Below, one piece after another: positions 60,995-64,000 of a stretch of DNA of 64,000 nt. The stretch is from positions 186,001 to 250,000 of the forward strand of contig NZ_RARC01000001.1 of assembly GCF_003719305.1 (NCBI RefSeq), written 5' to 3'. The stretch comes from Mycolicibacterium stellerae (GTDB lineage Bacteria > Actinomycetota > Actinomycetes > Mycobacteriales > Mycobacteriaceae). The notes under the pieces are model-generated. The model was not told where the DNA came from. It saw only the letters and a list, made by a program, of their open reading frames with translations, and ran no database searches. Made by a program: the position numbers and the translations under genes. How positions within the stretch are numbered: position 1 is the stretch's first letter; the number at the start of each line of letters is the position of its first letter.

Positions 60995-61012
60995 CGCGTA
61001 GTCGACTACGCG
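60995..61012. repeat. CGCGTAGTCGACTACGCG palindrome, copy 3
   Basis: This fully symmetrical 18-bp palindrome in the intergenic region before the SRPBCC gene shares its GCGTAG-N4-CTACGC plan with motifs at 43177 and 58634. It may be a transcription-factor site or a dispersed repeat. Confidence 0.6.
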
Positions 61013-61084
61013 TGCCCCGCCGTCCGGTCGGCACGAGAGTCGTAGACACCAGAGCTTCCGCATGACCCAACGAAAGGGAATCCC

Positions 61085-61213
61085 ATGCCTTCCATCAGCC
61101 CGCTGATTGCCCGCGTATTCGATGATCCGCACGCAAACGTTCGCCACAACAGGCGGGCAAACCGGACCCGTGTCGAGTCCAAGGGACGCGTGGCCAAACG
61201 TCGCGCACGATGA
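61085..61213 (+). CDS. Small basic protein, 42 residues
   Basis: This short gene lies between the SRPBCC and thiolase-like genes. AAGGGA is placed 7 bp before the ATG. The product begins MPSISPLIARVFDDP and becomes very basic (HNRRANRTRVESKGRVAKRR), like small nucleic-acid-binding proteins. I cannot assign a family. The frame is clean, the ribosome site good, and no other gene covers the space, so it is probably real. Confidence 0.5.
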   Translation: MPSISPLIARVFDDPHANVRHNRRANRTRVESKGRVAKRRAR

Positions 61214-61261
61214 CCCGGGCCCCGCGATAGTCGATTTCGACTCATCACTGCTTGCGTGGGA

Positions 61262-62788
61262 TTAGGCCAGGCGTGCGCGGTTGCCGTGCTCGGTGGACGT
61301 CACGACGATGTGTGCGCCGAGCGGATCGCCGTCGGACATCAGGCCGACGAGATCCTCGTCCTCCGCCAGCGCCATGAACCGGGAGTCATCGGCGTCGAGC
61401 CTGCCGATGATGACCCCGGTGCGCACCGGCCAGTCGTAATGCACAGAGTAAGTCTCGACCGTCGCGGGGCCGTCAACCTCTTCCGTCACGGAAACCGCTG
61501 GTAACGCAGCGATCTCGTCGTTCAGCTCCTTGCTGCGATCGGTCCGCCAATCGACCGGCATGGTCGAGTAGATGCCAACCGAATACTTGCTCATCGTTCC
61601 GCCGTTGGCGCCGACCAAGCCGAATCTGCCTGGCTTGTCGCGCATCTCGGCCACCGTCTCGGCAATCGCGTGCAGCGAATAGCTGTTCCCGGGCCCGCCG
61701 AAGTAGGGCAGCCCGCCCGTCAGCGTCAGCCCGCGCGGGTCGTCGCCGTTGATGCCAAGGGCTTCGCACGCGACGAAGACGGGAAACGGGAAGCAGCTGT
61801 AGAGATCGAAGGTATCGATATCGTCGACGCCGATCTGCGCGACGCGCAGTGCCTCCTCGACGGCATGCACTGCCGCGGGGCTGGCGCCCAGGTCGACGCG
61901 GTCCAGCAGGGCCTGCTCGACCATGTCGGAATGGCCGTGCACGTAGACCCACTTCTCCTCGGGCACCCCGAGGCGACGCGCGGCGTCCACCGACATCATC
62001 ACCGTCGCCGCGCCCTGGTTGACCTGATCGCGAGCGACCAGCAGCCGCGGGTAGGGGTCACAGATCATCCGGTTGTCGTCGGTGACGGTGACGATCTCCT
62101 CGACGGAACGCTCAACCGGCGACGACGAAAACGGGTTCTTGGCAGCGATTTTCGACAGCGGCGCGAACAGCTCGGCCATCTGCAGGCGGTAGTCGGCGAC
62201 GCTCTGGCCGAGCCTGGCGCGGCGGGCGTTGTCCAGCAGCCCGTACTGCACCGCGGCGCCCGTCAGCCCGTGTTTGGCGGTGTACTCGCTGATGTACTGC
62301 TGAATCTGGTGGCCGCGGTCTTCGATCTGCCCGTCGATGTGCTCGCTGAAGTCGGGCTTGTCGTCCCGCTTCGCGAAGTAGCGGGCCGTCGAACCCGGCT
62401 CGGAGCCGATGATCATCACGACATCGGCCTCGCCGTTGGCGATCGCGGTGCCGAACTCGGTGACGAGCTTCTGCGGCCCCTGGCCGCCGACGGGCTCGAT
62501 CACCGAGCGGGCCGGCTGCCCGCCGAGCCGTTGCATGACCGACCGCGGGTAATTGTTCGACTTGCCAAGCCTGGCGGGCATCGGCCCGGAGATCTCGAAC
62601 TGACGGAGGCCGACAACGGCATCGATGGCCTTGGCGACGTCGTCTCGGTCGGCAGCGGTGTCGGTCAGCGCGGCCTTGGCGGCCTCTGTAGCCAGCTCGA
62701 CCGAGGACATGCCCCGGTAGTCGGGGTCATCGATCTTCTCGGTGAACTGGCCCACGCCGACGAGTACAGGGGTACGCGGGTCGACCAT
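61262..62788 (-). CDS. Thiolase-superfamily protein (acetyl-CoA acetyltransferase-like)
   Basis: This 508-residue thiolase-fold protein begins with TPVLVGVGQFTEKIDDPDY, typical of the mycobacterial acetyl-CoA-acetyltransferase-like family. The usual nucleophilic Cys segment is replaced by VIEPVGGQGPQKLV, without a cysteine, while DTFDLYSCFPFPV and GANGGTMSKYSVGIYSTMP supply other active-site parts. A C-terminal extension of about 80 residues (PVRTGVIIGRLDADDSRFMA) follows. A degradative lyase-like or SCP2-type role is possible. A near-KstR operator lies upstream. Confidence 0.8.
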   Translation of the reverse strand: MVDPRTPVLVGVGQFTEKIDDPDYRGMSSVELATEAAKAALTDTAADRDDVAKAIDAVVGLRQFEISGPMPARLGKSNNYPRSVMQRLGGQPARSVIEPVGGQGPQKLVTEFGTAIANGEADVVMIIGSEPGSTARYFAKRDDKPDFSEHIDGQIEDRGHQIQQYISEYTAKHGLTGAAVQYGLLDNARRARLGQSVADYRLQMAELFAPLSKIAAKNPFSSSPVERSVEEIVTVTDDNRMICDPYPRLLVARDQVNQGAATVMMSVDAARRLGVPEEKWVYVHGHSDMVEQALLDRVDLGASPAAVHAVEEALRVAQIGVDDIDTFDLYSCFPFPVFVACEALGINGDDPRGLTLTGGLPYFGGPGNSYSLHAIAETVAEMRDKPGRFGLVGANGGTMSKYSVGIYSTMPVDWRTDRSKELNDEIAALPAVSVTEEVDGPATVETYSVHYDWPVRTGVIIGRLDADDSRFMALAEDEDLVGLMSDGDPLGAHIVVTSTEHGNRARLA

Positions 62789-62833
62789 TACAGACCTCCT
62801 GACGACTGTTAATTCGTCAGGCTAACTGAAAAC

Positions 62834-62847
62834 TGGAACGTGTTCCT
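62834..62847 (-). promoter_or_regulatory. Near-consensus KstR-like operator before the thiolase
   Basis: On the minus strand AGGAACACGTTCCA matches TnnAACnnGTTnnA at all but the first fixed base. It lies 46 bp before the thiolase-like gene start. The similar full match at 59110 makes sterol-type control of both genes plausible. Confidence 0.6.
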
Positions 62848-62866
62848 AATCTTGCGGCGTCCGTCA

Positions 62867-62934
62867 CACCGCGAGCGTGCGCACTTGTACGCGTTGCCGC
62901 GGCGTGTCGTGGGCAGACACGCACGCTCGCGGTG
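62867..62934. repeat. 15-bp inverted repeat forming a long hairpin
   Basis: CACCGCGAGCGTGCG (62867-62881) and its exact complement CGCACGCTCGCGGTG (62920-62934) flank a 38-base loop that contains CGTGTC-GTGGGCA-GACACG, a second small stem. It lies just after sucD, so it may end or stabilise the sucCD transcript. It resembles palindromic elements widespread in mycobacteria. Confidence 0.6.
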
Positions 62935-62941
62935 CAACGGG

Positions 62942-63844
<903 letters not shown>

Positions 63845-63856
63845 GTCAACGGTCCC

Positions 63857-64000
63857 TTACTTGTTCGCCAGCTCGGCGGCTTTGTCGGCGCCGGCGTCCA
63901 TGGTGTCGGCCTGGATCACGAGCGGGTGGTTGGCGTCAGCGAGGATGCGACGGCCCTCCTCGACGTTGTTGCCGTCGAGGCGGACGACGAGCGGCTTGTT
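63857..64000 (-). CDS. sucC: Succinyl-CoA synthetase beta subunit, C-terminal end
   Basis: Only the last 47 codons are in the window. The translation [20 protein letters not shown] followed by [15 protein letters not shown] and the ending AAELANK is the typical SucC C-terminus. It pairs with sucD, which starts 12 bp later. The rest of the gene lies beyond the right edge. Confidence 0.92.
   Translation of the reverse strand, partial: NKPLVVRLDGNNVEEGRRILADANHPLVIQADTMDAGADKAAELANK

Overview
This window is a high-G+C actinobacterial chromosome segment from a mycobacterium, most likely a fast grower (Mycolicibacterium-like). The evidence is a complete yrbEAB-mceABCDEF operon, an MspA-family porin, mprAB-pepD, a 13E12-type HNH gene, and a gene order from about 20.6 kb to the right end that follows the M. 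tuberculosis Rv0996-Rv0951 block from memory: glpR, rimJ, glp/moeA1, galU, 5-FTHF cyclo-ligase, ruc, mscL, moaB2, pepD, mprB, mprA, rpmF, an atuA-fadE13-accD2-accA2-fadE12-echA7 operon, DUF1707, the MoxR/VWA pair, purH, purN, perM, DUF5336, the LLM oxidoreductase, sucD and sucC. All identities come from reading translations; no database search was run.

Layout. (1) 1-15.9 kb is a lipid uptake and beta-oxidation island: the end of a LuxR-type regulator, an enoyl-CoA hydratase and a divergent acyl-CoA dehydrogenase, the ten-cistron mce operon on the minus strand, and two more acyl-CoA dehydrogenases. The two acyl-CoA dehydrogenase promoters that flank the operon share a motif. (2) 15.9-20.6 kb is a mixed stretch: modA with an HTH-TOBE regulator but no modBC, a DUF417/ECF-sigma/anti-sigma operon, a VOC protein, a Met-rich Tat substrate, and tRNA-Ala(CGC) with a terminator. 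(3) 20.6-34.5 kb is core: the GlpR/Glp pair, galU, folate metabolism, the ruc chaperone gene behind a CIRCE-like element, mscL, an MspA porin, and the envelope-stress system mprA-mprB-pepD-moaB2 with two candidate MprA boxes. (4) 34.7-43.1 kb is a tightly coupled acyl-CoA carboxylase/dehydrogenase operon, probably for branched or terpenoid acyl chains. (5) 43.5-56.4 kb holds small secreted proteins, a 13E12 HNH gene behind a perfect mycobacterial SOS box, the MoxR/VWA pair, and purNH-perM. (6) 56.5-62.8 kb is an accessory patch inserted in the core order: an sfnG-like pseudogene, an ornithine-decarboxylase-like enzyme overlapping a membrane-protein gene, an F420-type LLM enzyme and a thiolase-like gene each behind a KstR-like site, and an SRPBCC-TetR pair whose palindromic operator covers the start codon. 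(7) sucD and the end of sucC close the window.

Within most operons the cistrons are joined by ATGA, GTGA or TAATG overlaps, and these fixed many start codons. No CRISPR array, insertion sequence, rRNA or prophage was seen. Small genes missed by ordinary length cut-offs were found at 29417-29575 and 61085-61213; a third, weaker candidate is at 20065-20190. Two gene remnants are at 21935-22378 and 56550-56957.
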